Source: Pseudoalteromonas flavipulchra NCIMB 2033 = ATCC BAA-314
GTDB taxonomy: Bacteria; Pseudomonadota; Gammaproteobacteria; Enterobacterales; Alteromonadaceae
NCBI GenBank assembly: GCA_000814665.1
Contig: JWIH01000025.1
Location: 744,001 to 808,000, forward strand
Direction: 5' to 3'
DNA: 64,000 nt
Shown: in pieces, positions 15,871-23,876 of the stretch
Layout: each line of letters opens with the position of its first letter
Position numbering within the stretch: the stretch's first letter is position 1
Notes under the pieces: model-generated
Databases searched by the model: none
Told to the model about the DNA's origin: nothing
What the model saw: only the letters and a program-made list of their open reading frames with translations
Made by a program: the position numbers and the translations under genes

Positions 15871-18800
15871 ATGCCAGTGAGCATATGGCCAATAAAAACA
15901 TTTGAGGTTTGCAAAGCCGCAGTAACCATCACAAAGCAAGTACAAGACAATGCGCATAGAGCGACATTATTAAAAGGCTTGCAGCGATTTACTGTTTACA
16001 TGCAATATAAACTCGCCAAACAATACATCTCTAAAATAACACCTGAGCCAGAAGCTTGGTATCAAGACGAGCCTACAAACCCAAGCGAACCTGCTAACGC
16101 TTGGTTTTGTAACGTGCTTGCAACTACACCTCATAGAATAGATTTAACCAGTTTAGGTTTGAGTAAACAGGCTGTTGCGGCCTTAAATAAAGTACACAAC
16201 AACCGCCACCATAATTATATTGCTGCCGACATAGTAGCCAGCAAGCGTGCCAGAAGTATTCAGGCGAGTTTTGTTAGACAAACTGAGGAAACGCTAAAAG
16301 CAGCAGAGGCGGCAAAAGCAAAGCGTGTTGAGCTATTTGAGCGTGACCGTTCACAAACAGAATTAGACGCTGAAAAAGTGATTGCAAAACAAGCTGGCGG
16401 TTTGGTAACTAGCAGTGCAATGGCCCTAGTTAATGCCTTGGGCGACCAAGCTGAGATTGACTTTGTATATGACTGTTTAAGCAAAGTACCAAAGCCACTA
16501 CAGCTACGTTTTGCTAAGCGTTTTATAGTTAAATATGACTCATCGCTTGAGAACCTAGCAAGCGCTGGTAAGGATGAGCTACTAGAGATCAGTAAGCGGT
16601 TATATGAGTTTGGTAAGCACACGCAACAGGGCGTGCCAGAAGATTTTAAAAACCACTTAAAATGCCAATACCAAGCCAATGCTTGGCTTAGACGTGCTGT
16701 AAACACCCTTAAGCCCCGCCTAAAAACACTCAAGAAGATAACAGACAGCATGCCGCTGCCTTGGCACATTTTAGCCAATGCAGAAAAAACCAAGAAGCAC
16801 GCCAGCGAACTCGCGGCCAAAGTGACTGAAGTATTAACCGACTTAGCCGCTGAGCAATCAAACTGGGGTATGGTTGATTTTTATAACGCCATTGCTGACT
16901 TTACTGAGCAGTATGGCGTTACGTTACCTTTTGAGGAAAAAGGCGAGTATTTAACAGAGCCAGACGCCGAAATTGCACTATTAAAAGCTCAGTGTCACAA
17001 GTGGTGGGCGCGCAAATTAAAAACTATTAGGCGCCGCTATCTAGAGCATTTAGAGATCGCTACTGGCGAGGTGGGCCGTGACCTATTTACCACACATAAC
17101 AAAAAGACAGGCTCGGTCACCAAAAGAAAGGGGATTAATGCTTATTGCTCTAAACAGGCGCTTAAAGAGTACCAAGCAGACCGTGAAAGGGGTAGGCGAT
17201 ACCTAGAAAGCCTAGAGCTAGTAAATGAGCATAACGATGTAATTTCGTTGATGAAAGCCGTTGAAGCGGGTGTGGCTAACCCAGAAAACATGCGTAATGA
17301 ATTAATGCTACGGATCCGCGAGACTGAAGAGCTTGCGGACGAAATGGGCTATGTAGGCGGGTTTTTTAACATTACAACCCCGAGCCGGTTCCATGCGAAC
17401 TCTCCTAAATGGGACGGCTCAACACCGAAAGAAGCAAGCAATTACCTCAATAAACTGTACTCACAAGCACGGGCTAAGCTGGACCGCGAAGAAATCCCAT
17501 ATTTTGGTATTCGTGTTGCTGAGCCACATGCCGACGGTTGTACTCATTGGCATATGCTGCTGTGGATGCCTGAGCGTTATTACCATCAAGTTAATCATAT
17601 CCTGCGCAGATACTTTACCAAAGACGATAGAGAGGTCTTTTTTGAACGGTTCAAAAAGCGTAAATCACTGCGTGCTAGGTATGTTCGCGCTCGTAGAATA
17701 TGGGGCCTCAATAAAAAGCGCAAAGTATATACCCGAGAACCCAAAAAGGATTACACCCCAAGCGGCCCTCGCTATACGGCTATTAGAATGGAACCACCAA
17801 AGGTTGATAAAGATGGCAACAAAACAGGTGGTGCGGCGGCTTATATCGCAAAATATGTAAGCAAGAACATAGACGGGTTTGCTTTAGCCAACGAATACGA
17901 CGCGGAAACCGGTGAAAAGCTCGTTAAGGCTGTTAACCCGGTAAAAGCATGGGCGAGTACGTGGGGCATTCGCCAATTTCAATTTCAAAAATCCCCCTCA
18001 ATTACCATCTGGCGTGAGCTGCGCAGGGTGCGTGAAGAAGTTAAAGGCAATGAAGAACTAGAGCAAGTGCGTAAAGCTGCTGATGGAGGTGACTTTAAGG
18101 CATTTGTTACCCTAATGGGTGGTTTTGGCATTGGCCGCGAGGCACGGTTTAAACCTGCCTATCAACACACTGAGTTTGGCAATGCGTATTCAGAGTGTAC
18201 AAAGCGGCTTAAAGGCGTGGTTGATGAACAAAGTAGATGCACGCTAATAACTCGGGTACACACCTGGGACAAGCAACCAATTGGCACTGCCGCAGCCAAT
18301 GACAACACCTATGATGCGAGTATGCACGATGCCAACAACGTCGGCGCAGCCGACCTATCTTGGACTAGTGGGAATAATTGTACGCCTTGCCCTACGGGGC
18401 ATAGAGACGGATTATTGCTAGATATGATCGGATATACAGAAAAAGAGATCGCAGAGTTTAAAAAGGATCTGACGGACGGTAAAAAGGTGCATCATAATGG
18501 CCGAGTCTACGTAATTCGGGGAGGTCAATTGCTCGTTATGGATGAAAAAGACCAGAAAAAAGCGATCAAACATGACTATGTGGTTCACGTAGCGCAAACG
18601 CTTGCCCAAAAACAAGCTGAAGAACGCAGGAACGAAGTTGTAAACGGCCTAGCGTATTGGGATGTCTTAGAAGATGATCAGCTCAAAGCGTTAGAAGAAG
18701 ACGGAACCGTGATGGCTCATGGGCGGGTGTTCTATAAAGAGGGTGATAAGTTGCGTTCGTTTAAACAACTAGACTTTAGCGATATGGACCGAGCAATTGC

Positions 18801-19020
18801 AGCTACACCAGAAAAGGATCATTGGCGTGAGGCGAGAGAAATAGTTGATTTGGCATTCAGCTTGGCAGAAGCCGAACAGCGGCGTTTGCCGTCGAACTGC
18901 AGATATAAGAAGAAGTTGCAGTTAGTTGGAGATATGGAACTAGCCAGGTTGATAGTTAGTGGACTAGCCACTGATATCAACGCGAATGATTGGTGGGATA
19001 TTGGGTTTAGTATGGCATGA
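15871..19020 (+). CDS. P2 gpA-type replication initiator (HUH endonuclease)
   Basis: Starts rolling-circle replication by nicking the phage origin. HUH motif in GCTHWHMLLWMPE (about residues 556-568) and a two-tyrosine motif AAYIAKYVSKN (about residues 652-662, the P2-type Tyr-x3-Tyr) are visible. It is 1049 residues against about 760 for P2 A; extra length lies at both ends, with an acidic C-terminal 200 residues of unknown role. The ATG at 15871 has its AAGGG only three bases away, so the GTG at 15877 is a good alternative start. In P2 the origin is inside this gene. Confidence 0.88.
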   Translation: MPVSIWPIKTFEVCKAAVTITKQVQDNAHRATLLKGLQRFTVYMQYKLAKQYISKITPEPEAWYQDEPTNPSEPANAWFCNVLATTPHRIDLTSLGLSKQAVAALNKVHNNRHHNYIAADIVASKRARSIQASFVRQTEETLKAAEAAKAKRVELFERDRSQTELDAEKVIAKQAGGLVTSSAMALVNALGDQAEIDFVYDCLSKVPKPLQLRFAKRFIVKYDSSLENLASAGKDELLEISKRLYEFGKHTQQGVPEDFKNHLKCQYQANAWLRRAVNTLKPRLKTLKKITDSMPLPWHILANAEKTKKHASELAAKVTEVLTDLAAEQSNWGMVDFYNAIADFTEQYGVTLPFEEKGEYLTEPDAEIALLKAQCHKWWARKLKTIRRRYLEHLEIATGEVGRDLFTTHNKKTGSVTKRKGINAYCSKQALKEYQADRERGRRYLESLELVNEHNDVISLMKAVEAGVANPENMRNELMLRIRETEELADEMGYVGGFFNITTPSRFHANSPKWDGSTPKEASNYLNKLYSQARAKLDREEIPYFGIRVAEPHADGCTHWHMLLWMPERYYHQVNHILRRYFTKDDREVFFERFKKRKSLRARYVRARRIWGLNKKRKVYTREPKKDYTPSGPRYTAIRMEPPKVDKDGNKTGGAAAYIAKYVSKNIDGFALANEYDAETGEKLVKAVNPVKAWASTWGIRQFQFQKSPSITIWRELRRVREEVKGNEELEQVRKAADGGDFKAFVTLMGGFGIGREARFKPAYQHTEFGNAYSECTKRLKGVVDEQSRCTLITRVHTWDKQPIGTAAANDNTYDASMHDANNVGAADLSWTSGNNCTPCPTGHRDGLLLDMIGYTEKEIAEFKKDLTDGKKVHHNGRVYVIRGGQLLVMDEKDQKKAIKHDYVVHVAQTLAQKQAEERRNEVVNGLAYWDVLEDDQLKALEEDGTVMAHGRVFYKEGDKLRSFKQLDFSDMDRAIAATPEKDHWREAREIVDLAFSLAEAEQRRLPSNCRYKKKLQLVGDMELARLIVSGLATDINANDWWDIGFSMA

Positions 19021-19055
19021 TAAGAAGTAGTTGGTTGATTCGCTAGTGTTACATC

Positions 19056-19084
19056 AATTATAAGGACACTTATAATTATTTTTG
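19056..19084 (+). terminator. AT-rich terminator after gpA
   Basis: AATTATAA (19056-19063), loop GGACAC, TTATAATT (19070-19077), then ATTTTTG. It separates replication from the next cargo pair. Confidence 0.45.
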
Positions 19085-19121
19085 ATATTGTTGGCTTTAA
19101 TATTTATAGGGAAAATGATAC

Positions 19122-19991
19122 ATGTTGTTTGATTACAAACCTAACTTAATTCATGAACACACAGCTATCAACACCGTCGCTGATAGCTTAGAAGAAGCCT
19201 GCGAAAATCTAATAAACAATAATGATAAAAAATACATTAATGACTTTGATGTGAATATTGGTACTGTAGTATCTTGTTTATCTAGTTCACATAAACTTGA
19301 CTACGTGCGCGCGATTAAAAATAAAGATGGTCAGCGCTTAAAGATAAACGCAGTCTACAAAAGAGTTCTGAAAAAAGAGCATAAAGATGCTATTCAGCAA
19401 TACCAAAGTGCCAGAAGTGTCAAACAGGATAAACGGGACAAACAGAATAAGCAGGACAAAGAAGAATCTTGGAGGCCCTATCAAATTATTAACTATTACT
19501 TGACAAGTCCTGGTAAGCTAAGCTCTGAGCAAAAAGAAGAAGGTAAAATTGCCGCTGAAAATCTAGCAAACGCATTTGATTTGGTGAAATCGGAAACAAC
19601 GCTAAAAGTAGGACAGCGGCTTTATCGAGGGCTTACTCTTACCCGAGAGGAGCTGGATAAGTATATTGAAGCAGAAGAAAAAGACCAGCCTTTAAAGGTT
19701 AAGCAGTTTCAATCAACTTCTTTAAGTGAAAGTATAGCTCAGTCTTTTGCTGCATTATCGTATGTGAAAAAGCTACGAAATGATATCAAAGTGGCAGATA
19801 ACCTCGTCAATTTAGTGTTAGTTATGACTAATAGGCGTAAGGAGCTGCCATTTTTGATTCCTGATATTCTAAGAAAACCCCATCACAACCAAGGTCAAAT
19901 GGAAATTTTACTACCTAATGGGTTGGAGTTAAGGCCTACTCATTTTGAATTAAAAAATTTTCGTGCTAGGATTTACGTAGATATAGTTTAG
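19122..19991 (+). CDS. ADP-ribosyltransferase-like protein (R-S-E class)
   Basis: 289 residues. The C-terminal half carries the three signature elements of CT/C3-group mono-ADP-ribosyltransferases in order: RLYRG (Arg169), FQSTSLSESIAQSFA (Ser-Thr-Ser at 198-200) and GQMEILLPNG (Gln259-x-Glu261). A Gln-x-Glu turn rather than Glu-x-Glu is seen in C3-like enzymes that modify Asn. The N-terminal 120 residues are charged, with a KQDKRDKQNKQDKEES linker, and have no recognised fold or signal peptide. So it would act inside the bacterium, as a phage effector on host proteins, or as an anti-phage toxin. Downstream gene is 18 bases away. Confidence 0.65.
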   Translation: MLFDYKPNLIHEHTAINTVADSLEEACENLINNNDKKYINDFDVNIGTVVSCLSSSHKLDYVRAIKNKDGQRLKINAVYKRVLKKEHKDAIQQYQSARSVKQDKRDKQNKQDKEESWRPYQIINYYLTSPGKLSSEQKEEGKIAAENLANAFDLVKSETTLKVGQRLYRGLTLTREELDKYIEAEEKDQPLKVKQFQSTSLSESIAQSFAALSYVKKLRNDIKVADNLVNLVLVMTNRRKELPFLIPDILRKPHHNQGQMEILLPNGLELRPTHFELKNFRARIYVDIV

Positions 19992-20009
19992 TTAGGAGGG
20001 CATGAATTT

Positions 20010-20540
20010 ATGGATAGGCAACCACCTTCACAGTTAGTGGAAAAATTTGATTCTGAGAAACAGGGAAATGACCGAGAAATCAGCAGTGACTCTGAATCGA
20101 CAGGCCTTTCTTTGGATGATATCTCCCAACCATTAATGCCTATCTGTTTCTCAGATTATAATCCTCCTGAACTATTGGTAGTCCACAGCCTCGGCAAATA
20201 CCGTTATGATCATGGCGAAGAGACATTGGAATTCAAAGATTCAACCTCAACTGAAAATACTAAAGCTTCTAATAGTACTTTTGATGGCACTATAAATGAC
20301 CTAATTTATACACCGGCACATGATGAGAGTGAAATTGTTAAATGCATATCAACTATGCATGATATGATGGTCATGCAGCTCAGCAAAACCATTTATGAAG
20401 ATAGCCTAGTATCCATTGCAAGAATGCAAGCCGATAATTTATTTTATGAGAAAAAAAGGTTTTCACAAGCGCTTCGAAGGAATCTTGCGGCGCTAGAACA
20501 ATTGGATGCTGAGATATCTCCTTTTGATGACTGGCTATAG
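20010..20540 (+). CDS. Unknown acidic protein paired with the ADP-ribosyltransferase
   Basis: 176 residues, strongly acidic and Ser-rich in the first 50, predicted helical in the last 60 (ALRRNLAALEQLDAEISPFDDWL). No family recognised. AGGAGG at 19994-19999 precedes the ATG at 20010; an out-of-frame ATG at 20002 closes after 11 codons. Shared transcript with the transferase suggests an inhibitor, a chaperone or a co-effector, but nothing in the sequence decides between these. Confidence 0.55.
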   Translation: MDRQPPSQLVEKFDSEKQGNDREISSDSESTGLSLDDISQPLMPICFSDYNPPELLVVHSLGKYRYDHGEETLEFKDSTSTENTKASNSTFDGTINDLIYTPAHDESEIVKCISTMHDMMVMQLSKTIYEDSLVSIARMQADNLFYEKKRFSQALRRNLAALEQLDAEISPFDDWL

Positions 20541-20676
20541 GCAGTGAAGGTGTGTAGTTCGTCTTGTCACATGAATTAGGTGAAAGGGAACTAGTCACGG
20601 TTGAACCGCGATTAGTCAATATACTCAAAGATATTAATTTGTAATTTGAAAGTATTGAGAACGGCTAAGGCATTGG

Positions 20677-20922
20677 TTAAAGCCCAAGCAATTCCAGCTG
20701 CTGATCTCTTGGAAGATTCTTAATAAGCCCTGCTGCAATTTGCGCTGTGCTTTTGCACGGGGGATTGATGAAATGATCAAATGATTGTGTCACTCGAAAT
20801 GTGGCACCACACTCACGAGTATTACTGCAAGAACAATACAGCGTTACAACGTGTGCGCTTTGTTTATCACGAGACGTGACGATAGCTTTAGCCTCACAGT
20901 TAGGACACGTTACTCTAGCCAC
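20677..20922 (-). CDS. ogr: Ogr/Delta-type late-gene activator
   Basis: About 81 residues with the zinc-binding pattern of the P2 Ogr family: CPNC near the N-terminus, then a YCSCSNTRECGATF segment with the remaining cysteines. Ogr proteins bind upstream of late promoters and recruit RNA polymerase through its alpha subunit. The GTG at 20922 gives the family-like start MARVTCPNC; a TTG at 20925 is the only slightly longer option. A LexA-type palindrome overlaps its promoter, so late expression is probably tied to the SOS response. Confidence 0.85.
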   Translation of the reverse strand: MARVTCPNCEAKAIVTSRDKQSAHVVTLYCSCSNTRECGATFRVTQSFDHFINPPCKSTAQIAAGLIKNLPRDQQLELLGL

Positions 20923-20945
20923 CAAAACCCCACTTCAAAACAATT

Positions 20946-20987
20946 AAGATACTGTGATTCTATACAGTATTAAATACTTCTGCAAAT
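20946..20987 (-). promoter_or_regulatory. LexA box overlapping the ogr promoter
   Basis: TACTGTGATTCTATACAGTA (20950-20969) matches CTGT-N8-ACAG with the optimal TA flanks. On the minus strand TTGCAG, 17 bases, TAGAAT forms a promoter whose -10 hexamer lies inside the palindrome, 28 bases before the ogr start. LexA binding would block it directly. Confidence 0.75.
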
Positions 20988-20999
20988 ATCACCCAGAAA

Positions 21000-21267
21000 T
21001 GAGAGCGAGAAAGCAAAAGAGCGAAAAATTCACTCCTCCTCGCCTTCCGCTTTTGCACAAAAAATGCGTCAAATTGACAAGCCTAGTGACAACCACGTTA
21101 GAGCTAAGCTAAGTAAATAAAGGATCTAGCGATTTTCTTAATAGGATCTGATTGTCAAAGTTGTGACACGCTTTGACATGAAAGTGACAACAATATCGCA
21201 AAAATCATTGTAAAAATTGAAAATCAAAATAAACTAAAATAATTATGACTTAACTCATAACTATTTT
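21000..21267. promoter_or_regulatory. Intergenic control region upstream of the PapB-like gene
   Basis: This stretch has no gene. It holds a perfect inverted repeat TGTCAAAG-N10-CTTTGACA (21153-21178) and repeated GTGACA elements (near 21090, 21163, 21183). They may be binding sites for the PapB-like protein, Ogr or the repressor. I could not fit a clear Ogr-site pattern (TGT-N12-ACA) to them. Confidence 0.35.
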
Positions 21268-21519
21268 ATGAAATACCTTTTTAAAGGCATGCAGAGCCAA
21301 GAGCGTTTTGAATTGCTTTTATCTCTTACTCGAATTCAAAGTGAAAGTGTTATCAATGCGCTCAGCGATTATTTGGTAAGAGGGATTGATAAGAAAGCTT
21401 CAGCTGCTATCAATGGCGTCGAAGTTTCAAACCTTTCTGCAGCTATCAGCAAGCTAGAAGAAAAAGCAGCTGTTATTGAAAGGATAAAAGAGTTAGATTT
21501 GCCTAGTAAGCTTGAATAA
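21268..21519 (+). CDS. PapB/FocB-like DNA-binding regulator
   Basis: 83 residues resembling the adhesin-biosynthesis regulator family: a helical start, then ALSDYLVRGIDKKASAAINGVEVSNLSAAISKLEE, which corresponds to the helix-turn-helix of PapB. Members bind AT-rich DNA cooperatively and normally control fimbrial operons. No fimbrial genes are nearby, so a phage regulatory role is more likely. There is no clear ribosome-binding site before ATG 21268. Confidence 0.6.
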   Translation: MKYLFKGMQSQERFELLLSLTRIQSESVINALSDYLVRGIDKKASAAINGVEVSNLSAAISKLEEKAAVIERIKELDLPSKLE

Positions 21520-21561
21520 AGAGTTAATAGGTATAACGATTGAACATAAAAGGAGTAAGCA

Positions 21562-21918
21562 ATGCCGATGTTAAATTTTATTGAGTATATTCTGGAAAGT
21601 GAAGGTGTATATAAACATTCTGAGCCAACGCAAACTTCAGTGACGATACATCATTACAGGCATAGTAACGAAGGTGTTTATGTAAACTTCAACTTAATTA
21701 TTGATGAAGTTTGTTTTGACCCAACCGAGGAAGACAAAGAATTGTTTCGAGCTTTTCAAAACGATGAATCACTTGATGAGAGGTTGAGTCAATTTGCTGG
21801 CCGTATAAGGTGCGCTGTTCAAGAATACAAGAATAAAGCGAAAGAAACTACGGGAAACCAAGAAGGCACAACTTTCAAGTTAACAAGCGATCTGAGATTA
21901 GAGAAAGAGCCATCCTAA
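21562..21918 (+). CDS. Unknown protein downstream of the PapB-like regulator
   Basis: 118 residues, acidic, mixed alpha-beta predicted from composition, no recognised motif. AAAAGGAG precedes ATG 21562. It is probably co-transcribed with the PapB-like gene 42 bases upstream. Confidence 0.6.
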   Translation: MPMLNFIEYILESEGVYKHSEPTQTSVTIHHYRHSNEGVYVNFNLIIDEVCFDPTEEDKELFRAFQNDESLDERLSQFAGRIRCAVQEYKNKAKETTGNQEGTTFKLTSDLRLEKEPS

Positions 21919-22028
21919 ACTCACGAATATGATACGACAATAATTAGCTCGGGAACGCGCTACAACTTTATTATTAAAATAAGTAAATACTAACTTTTTT
22001 GGTGTAAGTATTATTTCTATGTTTAGTA

Positions 22029-22059
22029 TTGGGAGTCCGACAATTTTGTGGACTCCTAA
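22029..22059. terminator. Hairpin between convergent genes
   Basis: GGAGTCC (22032-22038) and GGACTCC (22050-22056) form a stem with an 11-base loop, extendable by T-A pairs. It sits between the convergent ends of the unknown gene and the holin operon. No clear T-run. Confidence 0.4.
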
Positions 22060-22108
22060 CATGTTTGAACTAATTATAATTACCATTAAAACAATTGAAC
22101 ACTTAGTA

Positions 22109-22507
22109 CTATTTAGACACGCCTTTTATCTTTTCTACTGTTCGCAGCCCTGCGAGACCAAGCATACCAAGGGTAAGTTCCATCATTACATCAAGCGGAA
22201 GAGCTGGCGAACCTACTTCAGGCCAAAGCCACTGAAGAATAGGGTTAATGACAAACGCAAATAGAAATCCTAGCCCACATACCCACATCAAAAATGGCCT
22301 AGCACCCGCAACAAATATGCTGCGGTGTGCTGCCTGAACTGCATTGATTTTTGTTTGTGCTAATTGTGGCTTTTGTAAAAGTCGGAGCTTTAAAGCTTCA
22401 AGCTTGAGCTCTTCCTCATCAGACGTAAATAGTTCATCTAGAACATCGCCTATCGCGCTTACGGGTTCTGCCGTTCCAACGCTAAAGATTTTTGATAGCA
22501 AACCCAT
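22109..22507 (-). CDS. Phage holin, 3TM type
   Basis: 132 residues. A charged N-terminal half (LFTSDEEELKLEALKLRLLQKPQLAQTKINAVQAAHRS) precedes GARPFLMWVCGLGFLFAFVINPILQWLW and LGMLGLAGLRTVEKIKG, the layout of the GTA-type three-segment holin family. It forms membrane lesions that release the lysis enzyme. Last gene of the leftward terminase-portal-holin transcript. Confidence 0.8.
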   Translation of the reverse strand: MGLLSKIFSVGTAEPVSAIGDVLDELFTSDEEELKLEALKLRLLQKPQLAQTKINAVQAAHRSIFVAGARPFLMWVCGLGFLFAFVINPILQWLWPEVGSPALPLDVMMELTLGMLGLAGLRTVEKIKGVSK

Positions 22508-22821
22508 TACTTTCTCCTTAATTGGTTTATGACTTTCAGCGGATCCTTGCTAAATCGCTGACCTAAATTATTTAACCCATTGAATAGATGGGGAGCTAAA
22601 TATGCTCCTACACCAATAAAGCCTGGTCGAGCGCTTTCGGCCACTTGCCAGAAATCGCAAAAGCTCGATACCAAATAAGCCGCAAGCAATGCCATTAGCG
22701 CATTAAAAAAATAACGTGCAAAGGTAAAAGCATGCGGGCTCAAATAAAGTTGTATTGCGGCAGCGACCATGCTGATCACCACAAACTGAAAAATGTGTTT
22801 TAGATATTCCATATCTATCAT
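22507..22821 (-). CDS. Second small membrane protein, putative holin or antiholin
   Basis: 104 residues with two to three hydrophobic segments (about 10-28, 36-55, 66-82) and a basic C-terminus VINQLRRK. The start overlaps the portal stop (ATGA), and its end abuts the 3TM holin start, so all are one transcript. Two adjacent holin-like proteins suggest a holin/antiholin timing pair; the order of roles is not known. An ATG at 22812 is an alternative start. Confidence 0.65.
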   Translation of the reverse strand: MIDMEYLKHIFQFVVISMVAAAIQLYLSPHAFTFARYFFNALMALLAAYLVSSFCDFWQVAESARPGFIGVGAYLAPHLFNGLNNLGQRFSKDPLKVINQLRRK

Positions 22822-23876
22822 GCGGCCTTGTCCTTGTTAGGGTATAAATCGGAGTATTCCGGAATGTCAAAAGCAATGTGCAAATGGGCTGGTAAGTAGC
22901 GATTAATGCCTGCCATCGTTTGTTGAAGAGGCACTACTTCATTGTTGTAATACGCTCGAGTGATTTTATCCAAATCACCAAAGCCTGGGCTATCGCCGGA
23001 GCTTTGGCCGCTTAATGCTTCTTGCGCACGGTGCATGCTCAGCATGTCATTAAGTGTGATTTTTTTAATTCGCTCAAATTCATCCTTTGTAGAGATATCA
23101 CCAACAGGTGTGATCTTAATAGACTTCTCAGCGTCGGCTTTATTACTCCTAAAGTTGAAGAACAAACTTCTAAAGTTACCCACGCCCTTACTGTCTTTAA
23201 TTGCATCTTTGAGCTTGGCTTCATCATCAGTACTTAAATTAGGATCGGCCATACTAAATATAAAACCCATGTGTGCGCCGTTCTTGTAATAACGGCGCCT
23301 AAATAGTGTTGCGTCCTCATTGAGTAGGGCGCTTTGAATACCGCCGTAATACTCAGGTATGCCGTAAATTCCTTGGGCTGGGTCGTATTCCTTTACATGT
23401 AATATTTCACCTGCTTTAAAGCGAATGGGTTCTAAGTAGTTATTACTGAGCTGCGCATATACCCCGCGCTCAGTTGTGTATCGCATAGTTAGTGCAGGCA
23501 GGTGGCGCAACCGGATTATTTGACCGAATGGGTTTTTGATGATCTGCAGGTACGCGTTACCAGACCACAAATAATCATAAGCGAATTTTTTAAATGCTTC
23601 GTTGCTAAGCACTGAGTTGGGTTTAAACCACTTTAAAATCATGTTGCGCTTAAAGCCTAAAATAGGCCCATGCTGGGCATTAACTCGCAACAACTTTACC
23701 AGCCCATGTAAACTAACGGGTGGTGCGTAAATGCCGTTACTGTCTGCAAATACTCCGGTGTAATCGGTCAACCGGTTATCTAAACAAGGTTCGGGATCTC
23801 CAAAACTAAATACATCGCTCATTGCCGTATAGTTTGGCGTCTCGCCGCTTTTTACATTAATCCTTGGCTTATCCAT
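22818..23876 (-). CDS. Phage portal protein (P2 gpQ/PBSX type)
   Basis: 352 residues, normal length for the family. PBSX-type portal features include GLVKLLRVNAQHGPILGFKRNMILKWF near the start, YLQIIKNPFGQIIRLRHLPA and ILHVKEYDPAQGIYGIPEYYGG in the middle. Forms the dodecameric ring at one capsid vertex through which DNA is packed. Terminal adenine of the terminase stop overlaps the start, as in the leftward P2 operon. Confidence 0.92.
   Translation of the reverse strand: MDKPRINVKSGETPNYTAMSDVFSFGDPEPCLDNRLTDYTGVFADSNGIYAPPVSLHGLVKLLRVNAQHGPILGFKRNMILKWFKPNSVLSNEAFKKFAYDYLWSGNAYLQIIKNPFGQIIRLRHLPALTMRYTTERGVYAQLSNNYLEPIRFKAGEILHVKEYDPAQGIYGIPEYYGGIQSALLNEDATLFRRRYYKNGAHMGFIFSMADPNLSTDDEAKLKDAIKDSKGVGNFRSLFFNFRSNKADAEKSIKITPVGDISTKDEFERIKKITLNDMLSMHRAQEALSGQSSGDSPGFGDLDKITRAYYNNEVVPLQQTMAGINRYLPAHLHIAFDIPEYSDLYPNKDKAA

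Noticed and set aside
16260..16820. 186-codon antisense frame inside the gpA-type gene
   Set aside because: Composition and lack of a start signal mark it as a shadow of the real gene, as for the other antisense frames in sbcB, the terminase, sheath and receptor genes.
17393..17860. 155-codon same-strand frame inside the gpA-type gene
   Set aside because: It overlaps the HUH-motif coding region in another frame and has no ribosome-binding site or recognisable domain.
21080..21200. Ogr-binding sites (TGT-N12-ACA) in the region before the PapB-like gene
   Set aside because: The repeated GTGACA elements do not fit the spacing when counted; no confident late-promoter site could be assigned here or at 25649-25839.
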